Source of the DNA: Effrenium voratum
Taxonomy: Eukaryota > Sar > Dinophyceae > Suessiales > Symbiodiniaceae
Assembly (NCBI GenBank): GCA_963377175.1
Contig: CAUJNA010002179.1
Span: 321,001 to 385,000 of the forward strand
Length of the DNA stretch: 64,000 nt
Reading direction: 5' to 3'
Shown here: one piece after another, positions 31,366 to 43,227 of the stretch
Layout of the letters: each line of letters opens with the position of its first letter
Position numbering within the stretch: the first letter of the stretch is position 1
Position numbers and translations under genes: made by a program
The notes under the pieces: generated by a model
The model's input: the letters and a program-made list of their open reading frames with translations, nothing else
Told to the model about the DNA's origin: nothing
The model's database searches: none

Positions 31366-31765
31366 GTTTGTCCCCAACTGACATTGGATTTTGGTGACCT
31401 CCATTACCTGGTAATTTGGGTGTGACCCATGTCATCCCTACAGCAAAACATCAAGAAAGATTGACCGTTGCTCGTTTGCTTCTTCCCCCAACCCAGTTCT
31501 TTCCAGGCCTGGTTGCCTGCTACCGCAACTGGAAGCACACGTGGCTTGCTTTTTCCCCAACAGTTGAAGGCTATGGATTGGTCTCCCTGCCCAAACAGGC
31601 TCGTTCGGGGTGGTTTGGGGCAGTGTCAGGGAGGGTTCCAAAGATTCGGTTGCAGAGGGGTTCCCTTTGGGCTGTTGGAGGCCCTCGACCGGGGCTTACT
31701 TTTAGAGGACCGCCCCTGGGATCCGACTGGATCCGACGGGGCTTCTGTGGATTCCGAAGTCGACA

Positions 31766-32020
31766 CTGTGGATGGTGGCAAAATCAGCAAAAATCTCGGA
31801 ATCTTCAGAAACCCCACGGAATGATACTGTGGATGGACGAAATCCATTTCGCACCACCGTTTCAGAAACCCTGGAATGATGAGTCGCCTGTAAAAAACCA
31901 ACAAACAATGGATTCATGGTTTCAAAGTCCACAGTATGACTCCCCGCAAATACTGTGAAAAACTGCTTTGCTTTCCTTCAGCCATGGTCTCAAAACCGGT
32001 GCGAAGATGTGGTCCACACT
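31766..32020. mobile_element. Family A element split by another family A copy
   Basis: The outer copy begins CTGTGGATGGTGG, reads to CGGAATGA, resumes after the inner element at TGACTCCCCGCAAATA and ends in a decayed GGTCCACAC. Confidence 0.65.
31827..31934. mobile_element. Inner family A element (nested insertion)
   Basis: CTGTGGATGGACGAAATCC to TTTCAAAGTCCACAG with TA on both sides. It sits inside the outer copy at the position where the family reads GGAATGA|TGATTCC. Confidence 0.8.
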
Positions 32021-32163
32021 ATCCCCAGCGAAGTCCTCACATGAATTATGGACCCCACGCGAACTGTAGCGTTTTTTTTCTTGATGACAGACCCGTCGGG
32101 TCCGAAGCGGACGCTCTCTAGAGACGGGCAAGGCTTAGGAGATCCTAGGCATTTACTGCCTTA

Positions 32164-32252
32164 TAGCACCCTAGGATAGGAAGCCTATCATCCTAGTAAG
32201 TGCTTGATATCCCTCACCTAGAGTGCTCTCTAGAGATATCAAGCACTTACTA
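32164..32252. other. Strong stem-loops, possible structured RNA or palindromic element
   Basis: An 18-bp perfect inverted repeat (32194-32211 with 32235-32252, TAGTAAGTGCTTGATATC) surrounds a 23-nt loop. Just before it lies a second hairpin with CTAGGATAGG..CCTATCATCCTAG. The word GCTCTCTAGAGA occurs at 32113 and again in the loop. Confidence 0.55.
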
Positions 32253-32542
32253 AGTGGGGCGGTCCTAGCAGAGGTAACAAGTCTCGTGGTTGAACTTCAT
32301 GCAGGGGTCAAGGCTGGGCTTTGTTACGCGCCCATCCCGATCGGCAAAAGGGTATCAACATAGATAGCTGTTGAAAAGGAATATGAAAGGAAAGCATAGG
32401 CTACAATTCTACCAGCTTGAAGGCTCATGACTTAGAACTTCTTTGGTTCGCTTGCTCGCAACCCTCCGGCGAAATGCGCAGGAGGCAGATTTAGTGACAC
32501 GACTATGACCACGCCTCGCGCGGGGATTCATCAAGAGTTCAA

Positions 32543-32630
32543 GGAGTGCCCGAGATCTTCAATGAGGGCTTTAGCTAACAAAAGGTGGCCTGTCTCTGCT
32601 TTCGAGGTTTGAATCCTTACCCGCGCTCCA
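32543..32630 (+). repeat. tRNA-like sequence (class II size), probably a relic
   Basis: GGAGTGC at the 5' end pairs with GCGCTCC at the 3' end (7 bp, one G-T), followed by A. GGTTTGAATCC resembles a T arm. The 88-nt length suits tRNA-Leu or tRNA-Ser, but the anticodon arm does not fold well and there are three extra bases before the acceptor stem. Confidence 0.3.
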
Positions 32631-32700
32631 CACGTTTTTCGTGCCATTGAGAAATCAATCATCCGCGAACCGGCGGAGTGCGAAGTCGCGGCCACCTGCG

Positions 32701-33217
32701 TTAGGTGGCGAAGAGATCGGCGGTAAGTGGCTTCGGCAAGAGTTGGGCATCCCCCTGGACTTCAGGGGTATTTGAAGTGGGGGGGCCCATCCCACCCAGG
32801 CCCGATCCGAGCTTTACGAGGACCTTGGGGGCTCTGGAACTCCGAAGCCATACCACACCTCTCGTCTCAAAAGAGTGGTTCTTAAACATATTTTTTCTTT
32901 CTGTCAGAAACCATACGTTCCCCCTTTCGTTCGGGGCCGCAACTCGGAGCTCCCTAGTTGCATCACAGAAGAGATTCGGCAAACTGACGCTTGTTGAGCA
33001 GGCAGCTGCCATGCGAACAAACTTTACACAACTGAGTTTGTCTGGAGCCCCCCAAAAAAGAGAAGGGGACAAAAACGTATTGGTCTCTCCTTTTGGTACA
33101 GAGACACCGAGCCTCAAAAAAAGACACGCCCGACTGATCTCAAACAAAGACAGCTTTCGGCGACGCATCGCCTCCCCTCAAAACTCTTTGCCCAGCGAGT
33201 GGAAAAGGCAAACCTGA
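32701..33217. other. Region open on both strands
   Basis: A 170-codon plus-strand frame (KRFGKLTLVEQAAAMRT inside) overlaps a 155-codon minus-strand frame. Neither is recognisable; at most one can be coding. Confidence 0.3.
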
Positions 33218-33436
33218 TTTGTTGCTTCCATATCTCCGAGAAAATGTTGACCCTAGAAGAATACGTGTATATATGTATATATGCATATGAGGATCCCAAG
33301 GTGTCCCTGGGTTTACTTGGGGTTGAGACAACTTTTGTAGTGGAACCCCCCCATTCATGAGACAAGTCATTCTTCACGCGGGTCAACATTGCTCTCTTTA
33401 AGCTATCTTTGAATTACCTCCGAAAAATGATTGAAA

Positions 33437-33477
33437 AGCTCTCTCTCTCTCTCTCGCTCTATCTCTCTCTCTATCAC
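33437..33477. repeat. (CT)n microsatellite
   Basis: CTCTCTCT runs with two interruptions. Confidence 0.9.
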
Positions 33478-33669
33478 TAAGTTACTCTCTTCCGTGGTGG
33501 ATCAATGCTGCGAAAGGGTAATGGCAGCATGTCAGAAAAACTCCATGCAAGTCGCTTCGTTGCTTTTGCGGCGCACTCGAGCAGAACCCGGCCGGCACCA
33601 CGCCGAGGACTCGAATGGCACGGCGGCTTGAGGTACAATTCATCTGCTCCCAAAACCAAATACCCTTGT

Positions 33670-33787
33670 ATGGCCATGGGTCAAAACCCCGTACCCCCAG
33701 TGAACATCCCAATCCCCACTAAAAAAGACTAAAATGGGTGGTGCACCTACCCCAAAATGGTATCATTGGTTTTGAACCATGGCCATA
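33670..33787. mobile_element. Family G element (complete)
   Basis: TATGGCCATGGGTCAAAACC is mirrored by GGTTTTGAACCATGGCCATA, 20-bp arms with one mismatch, around CACTAAAAAAGACTAAAATG. Confidence 0.8.
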
Positions 33788-34050
33788 TGTCTGCAGGTAT
33801 TGAGGTAGACCCAGCAACGCCGGATTATGCGAGTGGCCGGACGCCAAATGTTTGCTGTGAAGTCCTAACAGAAACATGTACTCATGATCACCTCAAAGCC
33901 CAGACTGAGACCCCCTGCACATTTGTTCTTGGGTAAGGAAAACCATGATGGAAACTAAGAAGGCAAAGACTCAAAACACCAATGGATGAAAGGCAAAAAG
34001 CTGATGAAAAGATAAGTCTGGCAAAAGCCGGAAAATCTCGAGGTAAGCTA

Positions 34051-34190
34051 CAGTGGATGGTTGCGAAATCTATTGCTCACCACGAAGTAAAACCGTGGTT
34101 GAAACAGAATTAACCTTTGTTGGTATTTACAGAATAATTAAGTTTCTTAGGTGGTGTGAAATGAATTTCGTCCATCGACTCCATCGACAG
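34051..34190. mobile_element. Family A element A8
   Basis: TA-CAGTGGATGGTTGCGAAATC to TTTCGTCCATCG..CGACAG-TA. Reversed orientation. Confidence 0.75.
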
Positions 34191-34597
34191 TATGTCATAC
34201 ATGTATGTTATTCAGGACTTCACCTGCGAACTGATTTGTTGATATTTCCGTTCGTCATTCCACTAAAATTCTGAATGTGCGAAATTAAACTCGCAATCGT
34301 TTAAAACTCCCCCGAAAAATCCGAGCCTCAACTCCTTGCCTCAAACCTCGCCGCCGATTCGCCACCCGGCACAAGGTCGGCTCGATCGAGGTCTCGCGCA
34401 TGGCAACTTGTCAACTTGTGCGTCGAAGGCCCTTGGCCATGGGGGGAAAAAGAAAAACAACACTTTGGCCGCTCACATTTTGAGAAAGATCGCCTTCAGT
34501 TGCGGTTTGTGCCCCCAGAAAAAATGGTGAGCAACTCTGCCCCGGTGGTAGATTGCGACTAAAACAACAATGGAAAAACACAAGAGTTTGCTAACAA

Positions 34598-34735
34598 ATG
34601 GCTGTGGGTCAAGCCTGGGCTCCCGGGTGATTCGGAGCATGTTCAAATGGCTGGTCAAAAAACAGGCACCCAAAGTTGGAGGCAAAGACCAAACCCCGCA
34701 GTCCTTGGGCCATCTTTTTGATTCATACCCAAATG
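34598..34735. mobile_element. Family G element, diverged
   Basis: ATGGCTGTGGGTCAAGCC at left and TTTTTGATTCATACCCAAATGG at right, with GACCAAACCCCGCAGTCC inside. Confidence 0.5.
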
Positions 34736-34815
34736 GAAACTTTCGGAACCTTCCCGCAGCCAAGGTCCCAGCCTTCGACCGCACAATCTGAAGGGGGGGA
34801 GGGGTGCCCGCAGAC

Positions 34816-34897
34816 CTTCGGCCTCCAAAGTCACCCAGCAAAACCACCCGCGCCGACGGCACGTCGGCGCCGCCTTCCCGTTTCTCCACGAACTGCG
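34816..34897 (-). CDS. Candidate exon with VVLLGDFG
   Basis: GTTTTCAG acceptor and CGAAG|GTCTGC donor enclose 82 GC-rich bases encoding AQFVEKREGGADVPSARV, then VLLGDFGGR. VVLLGDxG is how P-loop GTPases begin, but the GKS/T would have to come from the next exon, so that identity is speculative. A good exon by splice sites and codon bias. Confidence 0.45.
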
Positions 34898-34924
34898 CTG
34901 AAAACGTGAAAAACAGACATAGGT

Positions 34925-35572
34925 CTAGGGGTAGCCTCCAGTTCCATCGGAAACCCATGGAAAACGGTTGGTATTGAAAAGAACGATGGCTGAATAGAAT
35001 GGGGCATCAAGCCCTAGAATAGACATGGGCACGCCCCAAAATGTTTGTCCTCTTTTTTCGTCACCGCAATTAAACAGGTTCTCCCAACAATTATATAAAT
35101 GAAGTTGAGGACTAGTTTGGGATCTCTCCCACGTGTTGGTTGGTCTTTTTGGGACTGTGAGGAAATGGCCATATATGAGTTCTGCATTCCCCCACACCAA
35201 CGCCCGATCCTTTCGCCCTAATCCGGGTCCACTCAGGAAACACCCTGAAACTACTCCCTTGAAGGGTATTTTCCACACCCAATACTCATTTTGAGAACCC
35301 ATCAACTTTGCAACCATGTTGAAAGCGGCCAGTTTCACCCAACTTGCAAAAGGCAAAGGGTTTTGAGCGCTACTCGTGTCATGTCTGCGCGCAACTCTCG
35401 AATCCGGGCGCAGAACGAAGCGGCCATCTCTCCCAGTCGCCCGCCCCACACCCCTGCTTGGCCTTCTGTGTGTACATCCCCCGACTCCGAATACCCGGCT
35501 TGTTTTTATTGGGCATGTGTTGAAACCAGGGTAGACCAAGCAACGAAAGTTCAAAAGCGAACAAAAGGTCAA
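34925..35572 (-). other. Long open frame and exon-like piece, unresolved
   Basis: A 215-codon frame covers this span (PFASWVKLAAFNMVAKLM inside). In another minus frame near 35374-35433 the piece EMAASFCARIRELRADMTR looks more like an exon, with a GTAGCG donor. Not resolved. Confidence 0.25.
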
Positions 35573-35759
35573 AAGGTAGCACCTGTTCAGCTTGCCCTCG
35601 GTGATCCATCCAATTCATCTGCATCGGAGGCCCAACCCCTACAACAAACCGGAAAATAGCCGGAAGGTTTCCCACTATAATGGTTTGCCTGGGATCTGTG
35701 CGATGTTCTCCCTGAATATTCACCCAGCTTCCTTCTTTATGTGACTTTAAATGTAGTAA

Positions 35760-37270
35760 AGCTACGTGTGTGTCTTAGGACGCTACGTCAACCTAAGATT
35801 ACAGATCGAATCCTTATTCTTAACGAGTGGGCTGAAAACTACAAGAACCTGGAATAAACACAAGTGCCCTCTGGCAGCCCATTCCACAGAAAAAAGCCCA
35901 AATGATTTTTCCTTGAACACTCCAAAGAAACCTGCTTGCTAAGCTAAACTGCGACCACGTAGTCAATCCGACTGCGCGTGGGGCCTCACACATGATGCTG
36001 GGTCGACCCCTGACCAGCAGCCTTAGCTGTTCGTGGCAAGCTCTTGCAAGGACACATCACCTGCAGCCCCAAGATCGAGCTACATGGGCTGATAGCGTCT
36101 GAAAATCACTGAAAGTGCGGGGCAAAGGTTGCCAAAGCCAAAAAGTCTACGCGCTCGAGCTTCCTCATCCTGGTCTGTTGGGCAGCAGAGCTTCAGCGGC
36201 TGCACGCGTTCGCAATCCCGCGCTCTTGCCCCCGCTTCGGGCCTCAGGTCCAGCTTCGGAGCCCTGTCGCGGCTGCCCGGGCCCGGCCACTGGCGGGAGC
36301 CTGAGGCTTCGAAGAGCTGTCTATCGCATCTATCGGTCACAGGCTCTGTCGCAGCTGTCTGTTACAGGCGCTGCCGGGGGCGGGCTGGTTGTGGCAGCTG
36401 GGCATCACTTAAATCAATCAACCCCAAACCTGTCGGGTGACATCCAAACGCACGCACCAAAAAGAGAGATAAAGAGAAGGAAGACAAACAAAGACAGGAC
36501 GTGCCAAATACCCTCGTCCAGCTAAGGGTCGGTCGTTTGCCCGAAGGTTGGCTCAAAGTCCCCTTTGAGAGAGACGCATGGGGACAAAGCAGGTCTTCTA
36601 ATCCAGTAAGACCCAGGCAACAGGTGATTTTGACAGTGGCTCACCTGGAGTTGGTTCAACGGCGGATTCATTCCTTTTTTTGACTTTTTCGGGTGCAGTG
36701 TCATGAGCCATGTGAGCAATGGTCACACTCTCAACATGTTCAGCTTCCCCAAGCTCATGTTCTCTTACATGTCCTTTGTTTGAAACCTGCCCTCAATCAA
36801 ACCCACAACCAAGTTGGGCTCACTTCCTGAGTGGATGTGCCAAAAAGAAGTCCAAACTTGTTGTTTACCACTACATTGGTGTTAAAGCGTTATCTCCAGG
36901 AACTCAGGGAGTGAGTAGTACTTGTGGCCCATTCAGCCCAAGGCTCTTTCTTACCTCCGCCCCAAAAATATCTTAGCTAGTTAGCTACTTAGACAGCCCA
37001 GGTGACGCTGGAAGCTTCAGGACTTGTTGTTAGACCTGAGACCACTCAAAATCCAAGATGTTCAGCTGCCCCAGAACTCATGTTTCCTTGCATGTCTCTT
37101 GCTAAAGAAATGCCCGCGATTCGGGCTTTCCGGGTCGGCCGCAATGAAATGTGGCATAGCTGTTCGATTTCAACAGACTCCCAACCCCTAGAAAGCCAAA
37201 ATCAGCAAACGAATCCGACACGGCCTTAAGTGTCCTCGATTCAAAAACACGTCAAGTGCCCTTCATTGGA
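35760..37270. other. No recognised gene
   Basis: GC-rich segment 36,120-36,400 is open on both strands; no motif or splice pair is convincing. The rest is featureless. Confidence 0.3.
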
Positions 37271-37279
37271 GGGCACTAA

Positions 37280-37580
37280 AATTATGCTGGTTTCTATTTA
37301 TTGATTTGCTTTTGTGTATTTGTTTGTTTATTAGTGTTGACTTGTCCTTATCTATTAACGGAGTTCTTGATTCATTCACTAACTCATTTATTTGTTTGCC
37401 CTTGTTTGTTACAGATTGTTGTTTATTCACTTGTTTATTTATTGGCTTATTTATATGGATACTTTCGTTTATTCAAGTTGTGATTTACTTCTGTACTGTT
37501 TTATGTATTTCTTCATTCACTTGTTGAATTATTTGGTAATCGAGTTATTTATTTAGATACTTACGTATTGATATGTACTT
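37280..37580. repeat. T-rich TTTATTTG-type degenerate repeat
   Basis: About 300 bases of TTGTTTATTTATTGG-like words on the plus strand. Compositionally unlike its surroundings; similar in style to 4295-4647. Confidence 0.6.
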
Positions 37581-38386
37581 GCTGTAAATCTATGTATCTG
37601 TGCATTCGGAGCGGGATCCCTTGGTTGTTTCTTTAAAGGGGAAAGGGGCAAGCATCAAAAGCGCCGAGCTTTGCAAGCGTCGGGTTTTCGTGGGCCAAGT
37701 GAGCAAAAGGGAGCTGCTTGGCGCTACGGGACCCAGCGATTCTGCAATCCCCGTAGCTTCCCACCGAGATCGCGCAAGCGACAAAATAGATCGGGCCAAA
37801 CCCCAAAACCGGTTGGACCCTAAGCGATCGGACCAACTGGGGAAAGCGATTCGGCAACTTGCGTGGCGCCAACGCGAGCAAAAGTGAATGGAACCTCAAT
37901 ACTCTGAGGGTGGTCAAAATTTGAGTGGTTTATTATTGCGATTATATTCTCAGGCATCCAAGCCTAAAGCGGAAAATATTGTCTTGTCGAACGCCGCTCT
38001 TGCCCGTGGCTTCGTGCCGAAGCCGTTGGAGCCTTGGTTGCGGAATTCCGGCCCCTGAACGGATCGGACGCCTTTTGGCGAGAATGCCTCCAAGGCAAGC
38101 ATCCCAAAGCCGTCTCGAGAACATTTCGCAAAGCAGGGACTGTGGCAGGAGAGCGGGGGAACCTTTTTTGTTCAGGGACACCCCCTCTTTTTTCTGGCCG
38201 TTTTGAAGGAAAACCAAAGGAAACACCGACATCCATCTTGGGGTCCAAGGCCTAATTCAAGGCTCGTGATCTGCTTCAACTTTGCATCGGACATCAAGAC
38301 ACGAGTCGGCCTCCACCGGCCTTGCGTCAGAAACCACGAGGCCGGGAGAATTTTGCAAACCAACAAACTTCCACGGAAAAAAAAAG

Positions 38387-38390
<4 letters not shown>

Positions 38391-38467
<77 letters not shown>
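38391..38467 (+). repeat. A77 tract within an A-rich block (38377-38510)
   Basis: 77 uninterrupted A residues, then A runs broken by single C/G. It may be the tail of a retroposed sequence ending near 38,376 or a pure expansion. Confidence 0.95.
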
Positions 38468-38468
<1 letters not shown>

Positions 38469-38916
38469 AAAAAAAAAAAAAACAAAAAAAAAAAACAGAA
38501 GAATAAAAAAAGGAGCCATGTCTTCTCCCCCCGTCAGTTTTGGCCTCCCCCGGTGGAAAACTCATACGGGTATACATCATTTCGCGGCGAACCTCCCAGG
38601 AGCGCGAAGCACTCCCCCCCCTCCCCCCCGCCATCCATTTTGTGTGTCCCCCTGCTTTAGACACACACAAATATATCTCTACAACGGTCCGTAAGAATTC
38701 CAGAAAACTAGGAACCCCGTTCCAACCAGTCCCTGCTTCTTTGAGCTTCCCACAAATAGGCGCCACCACCTTTACCGCCGCAAACGCGGAGTTCGCAGGC
38801 GCTGTGGATGCACCTTCGTGTGACGAAGCCTTGCAACTGGCCCTTGGCTGATCACAGTTTTGCCGGGCCCACGAATGTATGGTGCATCTCCCATGGGTTG
38901 TTTCTTTTTTTCACTA

Positions 38917-39012
38917 CCTGGAGTCTCCATGACCCTTTAAAAATGGGTCCATGACGCTTTCTTTATTTTGGGTAATGACCAACCATTTTCTAAGCGTCAT
39001 GGAGACTCCAGG
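38917..39012. mobile_element. Family B element B10
   Basis: TA-CCTGGAGTCTCCATGACCC...GCGTCATGGAGACTCCAGG-TA, 96 bp, intact. Confidence 0.85.
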
Positions 39013-39293
39013 TAAATAAAAAAGGGCTCTCCCAACAAAATCCCGCTGCATCCCCTCTTGGACATGGAACCGGAGGAGCCTGGAAGCTTCTGGTTTCTAT
39101 GTCAGCGGGTACCCGCTGCGGGAGACTCGGGAAAGTCACAGAATCCGCTTTCTTGGCAACTGATTCACGCCTTGACAACATCCCGTCAATTGAGAGATGT
39201 CTCAAGTTGTGTTGGACAAGATGCAACTCACATTCGGAGATATGAATGACGGCATCAGGTGCCACGAATATCGGCTTATTTTTTGACCAGGTA
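39013..39293 (-). CDS. Candidate exon bounded by family A and family B elements
   Basis: On the minus strand the frame opens at CTACAG|TACC (tip of A9) and runs 93 codons to the start of B10: KPIFVAPDAVIHISECELHL, LRHLSIDGMLSRRESVAKK, PQRVPADIETRSFQAPPVP. Unknown family. The boundaries coincide with element tips, as for family C. Confidence 0.35.
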
Positions 39294-39430
39294 CTGTAGA
39301 TGGACGAAATCCTGCGCCACCTAAGAAACCCTGGAATGGTTTGATTCCTCAACGGAACAAACGTCATGCTGTCCTTCCCATGGTCTCATTTCGCGGTGCG
39401 AGACTCGCGGATTTGGCGAAACCGTCCACT
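39294..39430. mobile_element. Family A element A9
   Basis: TA-CTGTAGATGGACGAAATCC to GCGAGACTCGCGG..CCGTCCACTG. Confidence 0.75.
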
Positions 39431-39522
39431 GTCATCCGTTCTTGTAACCAGGGAACTGGCTTAGTTGGTGTATAACCATGATGATAACCTACTAAAGTGG
39501 GTATTGCCTAACTCGGTTGCTT

Positions 39523-39600
39523 TCTGCTCCCCTGCTAAAAATGTTTGGTGGTTTAGTGGAAAACCCATTAGTTGGCAAAAAGTTAAAGCAAAATGCACCA
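39523..39600. mobile_element. Family D, short subgroup
   Basis: TTTCTGCTCCCCTGCTAAAA, GGTTTAGTGGAAAACCCATT, TTGGCAAAAAGTTAAAG. Confidence 0.6.
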
Positions 39601-40224
39601 AAGCTAAGGCTGAAGCCCCCTTCAAAACCAAGATGGACCCAAAAAGCCCAGCAACTCCGCCAGTAGAGGCCAAAAAGCGCCTTGCATGATCGGGGCATAT
39701 CTCCCTTCAACCCGAAAGCTGGCACGGGTGGGTCTTTTCTTAGGGGGACCCCTTTGGTGGTTGGCCTTTTGGCGTCCAGTTAACAGCCACCAAAAAAGGA
39801 CCAACTCGAAACACACGGGACATACTTCTATCCGTTTTCCAGGCTCATCTATGGCCATAGGTACATGGACTAATCTACACCAGAACCCAACTCTAACACT
39901 AAGGACACTGAGAGAACTCATAGCCCCCTTGGTTCATTCAAAAAATGGAAGCCATGCCCCAGAAACTGTGAAAAAGATAATCCCTGCAGGGCATCTCTTT
40001 TTCAAACAAGGACCGTCATACAAGAGCCCCGCTTCGAACGCGGGCTGTGCTCGCTGATCGGACTGCAACTGCAACGCCTCGAAAGCCGTCCGTCAGCGTC
40101 TCGCGAGCCATTGGCACTAGACGGGCACGCACCTACCCTCGGTTCGCCGCTCACCGGCCGCCCGAGGGGCTAAAGGTGATTTTTTCTTTCGTGGTTGGGC
40201 TTGAGCTTTTTGCAACAGCTCTTG

Positions 40225-40345
40225 GTTGCTGTTGACCCCTCTGCTAAAAGTGAACCACTTTTTGCGGGTTTAGTGGAAAACCCAACTTGATTTAGACCAA
40301 AGAGTCAAAGTTCAAAGATCCGTTGCCCAGCAGTGAGGAGCTGGC
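40225..40345. mobile_element. Family D, GTTGACCCC subgroup
   Basis: GTTGCTGTTGACCCCTCTGC, GGGTTTAGTGGAAAACCCAA, then AAAGATCCGTTGCCCAGCAG, shared with 57822. Confidence 0.6.
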
Positions 40346-41089
40346 CGGCTTCCAAGAAACTTGGAACTTCAAAAAACCCAAAGAAGCGGCCCAGCCTGAC
40401 GTTGAATTGAGGACACGGTGAGCATCAAAATACCCTGGCTGGCATTAGGACCCCAGCAAAACATTATCTTTTTTGCCTGGTTAGTGCAAAACAAAGGGAC
40501 CCAAAAAAAGAAAGAAAAAAAAAGCGGGGCGAATTCTGGGGAAGTTGCGGGATTGATGTCCACCAACCTCTTTGATTGGGTGCTTCCCGTTGAATGTAGC
40601 CACATCGCCCCACAATATTGCTTGTTTTCACGAGGGCACGGGGAAGACTGCATACTCGTCGTTGGAATTTGGCCTGTCCCCCTTCTTGTTCCCCTGAGCG
40701 GGCAGTAAATCCATTAAATCCGGGGTGGTATGATCCCTCTGGCTTGTCCCCGCATGCCCGCAGCAAAACCAACAGATGACTAGCGATCAAGTTGTCAGTG
40801 ACTCATACTGAAATGTGATCAAACTCAATTCCTGTAAGAGGAACCCTTTTGGCTGACTGGGGTCACTGGAGTTCCGAGTTCCCCTTCAACAGTTGCAATG
40901 GACCGGTGGTGTCCAGTCAAAGCACTGCCACCTTTGCAGGGCCCAAAAAGAGAAATGGAGGGTTTGGTATCGTTGGTATAGGGATCCATGACCATCCCTA
41001 CAGCTTCCTGTTGTTCATCCTTCATTGCAAGCATGGTCGACTCCAGAAAGCGGAGCGCGTTTCTGGGAGATTCGTTCGGTGACGGTGCG

Positions 41090-42170
41090 CGTCTCGGCCA
41101 ATTTGAAACAGTGCGCGTCTCGGCAAATGCGTTAACGAATTCATCAAAAGTATAGGAAACCGAACGAGATCAGCACACCTTGGAGTCAGTCGTGCGGTTT
41201 CATCATGGTCACGTTTTCTGACACGTACTTCAGCCGAATTCCATCAGGGTAGGAGCTAAACTTGCTCTGTGCCTCCGGTTTAGTTGATATTTGGACCAAA
41301 AAGGATAGAACACTCATGGTCCAAGAACCTTGTGAGGATGCATTTTAACCACATGTTTGGGTCATGTCCCTTGGTACTTGGGACTTGCCCATTCTAGAGC
41401 GCATTCTACTCTTTTCTCGAAATGTGGAAAACTAACAGGGTTGCTTGACTGCCTCCGTCGCGCCATGGTTTCCTCTGGTTAATCAAGAATGCTCACTGGA
41501 AGCAAAGGGTGTGAGAGGACTTCAATTGGACTCAAGGGTCACTAGCCCGAGTTTGCCAAAAAAGCACGGGCTTCAAAAATTCGGGCGCTAGGCCACGAAA
41601 CAAAGGAATCTCAGGAAGAAACCACAGAAAATAATCTCTGCCTTGTGCTTATTCCTCCCAACCCCTGTTGGTAGGCTTTTTGCATCTCCGTCAAGAGGTA
41701 GTCTTCCCACGCTCTCAGCATCTTTCGACCCGTCATTTGCGTAGTTCTACGTGGAGTTAGACTCTCTTAATCCATTCCAGCTCGTGAGGGACTATAACCC
41801 CCGAACACCTTTCCTTCATTTGGTTGAGACCCCTGGAAAAAAACAAAAAAATGTCCATTAGTGATAGAGTCCCTTTAAAACCAACAAAACAATGTTAAAA
41901 CATGTTCTTAAGCACATGGAAGTTTCACAAACAGTCCGGCTTCTCACAGTGCACGTGTCACCCTACTCAGTTAGCTCTGGTCCACGAAGAAAGCAACTCG
42001 GGTTGTGGTTTGCTTGGTAGTTCCCACTTGAGTCGCTGGGCTTACATGTCTTGCCAGGGTCTCCCAGATCCTGCCAAAACACAAAACAAACATACACACT
42101 GTGATGTCTCAGGTCCCATGGCGCTAGGCAACCTGCATTTTCCGCTTTAGTCTCTAAAGCGTGACTTTCT
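41090..42170. other. No recognised gene or element, apart from a family H copy near 41,850
   Basis: Balanced composition, no frame or inverted repeat I can support. Confidence 0.3.
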
Positions 42171-42176
42171 TGGACA

Positions 42177-42325
42177 CTGTGGATGGCTACGAAATCCATT
42201 TCGCATCACCATTCAGAAACCCTGGAATGATTCGATTCCCCAACGTAAACACCGGAACCTCATAATGTCCTTCCCATGGTTTCATTTCGTAGTGCGAGAC
42301 TCGCGGATTTCGCAACCATCAACCG
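42177..42325. mobile_element. Family A element A10 (GCGAGACTCGCGG subgroup)
   Basis: CTGTGGATGGCTACGAAATCC to GTGCGAGACTCGCGGATTTC..CCATC. Confidence 0.7.
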
Positions 42326-42820
42326 CACGGTGAACTGAACATGTGACATGCAGAGCTTCTTGACCGGATGTACCTTTGCTGGTTTGGATAGCCGGGGATG
42401 TCGCTTTCCATTGGGTTCAACCCATGGTCGCAAAAAGACGGTTGTTCGAAAAGCCCAACCAACAAAATGAACAGAAGCGGAAAACAAGCACATGACAAAG
42501 TCCTTGTGTGGCAACTGTGATGCCAAAGTGCAAGGCCTGGAAAGCCAAGAAAAAAAGGCTAACTAACCTCGAGCCATTTGTGCAAACGTCAAACCTCCCA
42601 ATGTGGGTCATGATCATTGCGGGGTTCTCGCATGAATCCTCATGGTGGTCAAAACTCCCTGACGAGTCCATGACCATCCCTACCAACCACAAGTCAAAGA
42701 GGCTCTTGGGGACCTAATCAATGCGGTTGACTTCCCGTGTTGATTCCCTCTAAACCAACCTTGGAAAGAAGCATCCCAACAAAAAAACACTGGGCTGTTG
42801 GGGGCTCCCTTGAAAGTCAC

Positions 42821-42934
42821 AACAAACAAACAAACAAACAAACAAACAAACAAACAGGCAGACAGACAGACAGACAAACAAACAAACAAACAAAGAAACA
42901 AACAGGCAGACAGACAGACAGACAGACAGACAAA
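42821..42934. repeat. (CAAA)n/(CAGA)n compound microsatellite
   Basis: Alternating blocks of CAAA and CAGA tetramers, with one CAAAGAAA break. Confidence 0.97.
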
Positions 42935-43227
42935 CAACGACGGGGATGGTACCACCCAACAAAAAGACAGACCCTTTTTGTCCTTTCGGGCTCGATCCAT
43001 TCTCGGTCTCTATTGGTGGCGTAAGTTTTCTGGAAACAAGCACAACATATCTCCAGGAGTGATCAATTCCCCGGAAAAAAAGAGGGTAAAACATATTCAA
43101 GTGGGTCTGTCTTTTTTGGGGGTACTGTCTTTTTGGATGGTTTTGAAGGGAAGCCAAAGGGAAACCAACTATTCTGGGCACTCTGAGTATGGCTCTAGTA
43201 TCATACCCCCGTGTTGGAATCTATATA

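Noticed and set aside
32543..32630. Functional tRNA-Leu gene
   Set aside because: The acceptor stem pairs, but the anticodon arm and T-arm spacing do not fit.
38172..38769. Poly-Lys and poly-Phe frames near 38.4 kb
   Set aside because: They translate the A77 homopolymer.
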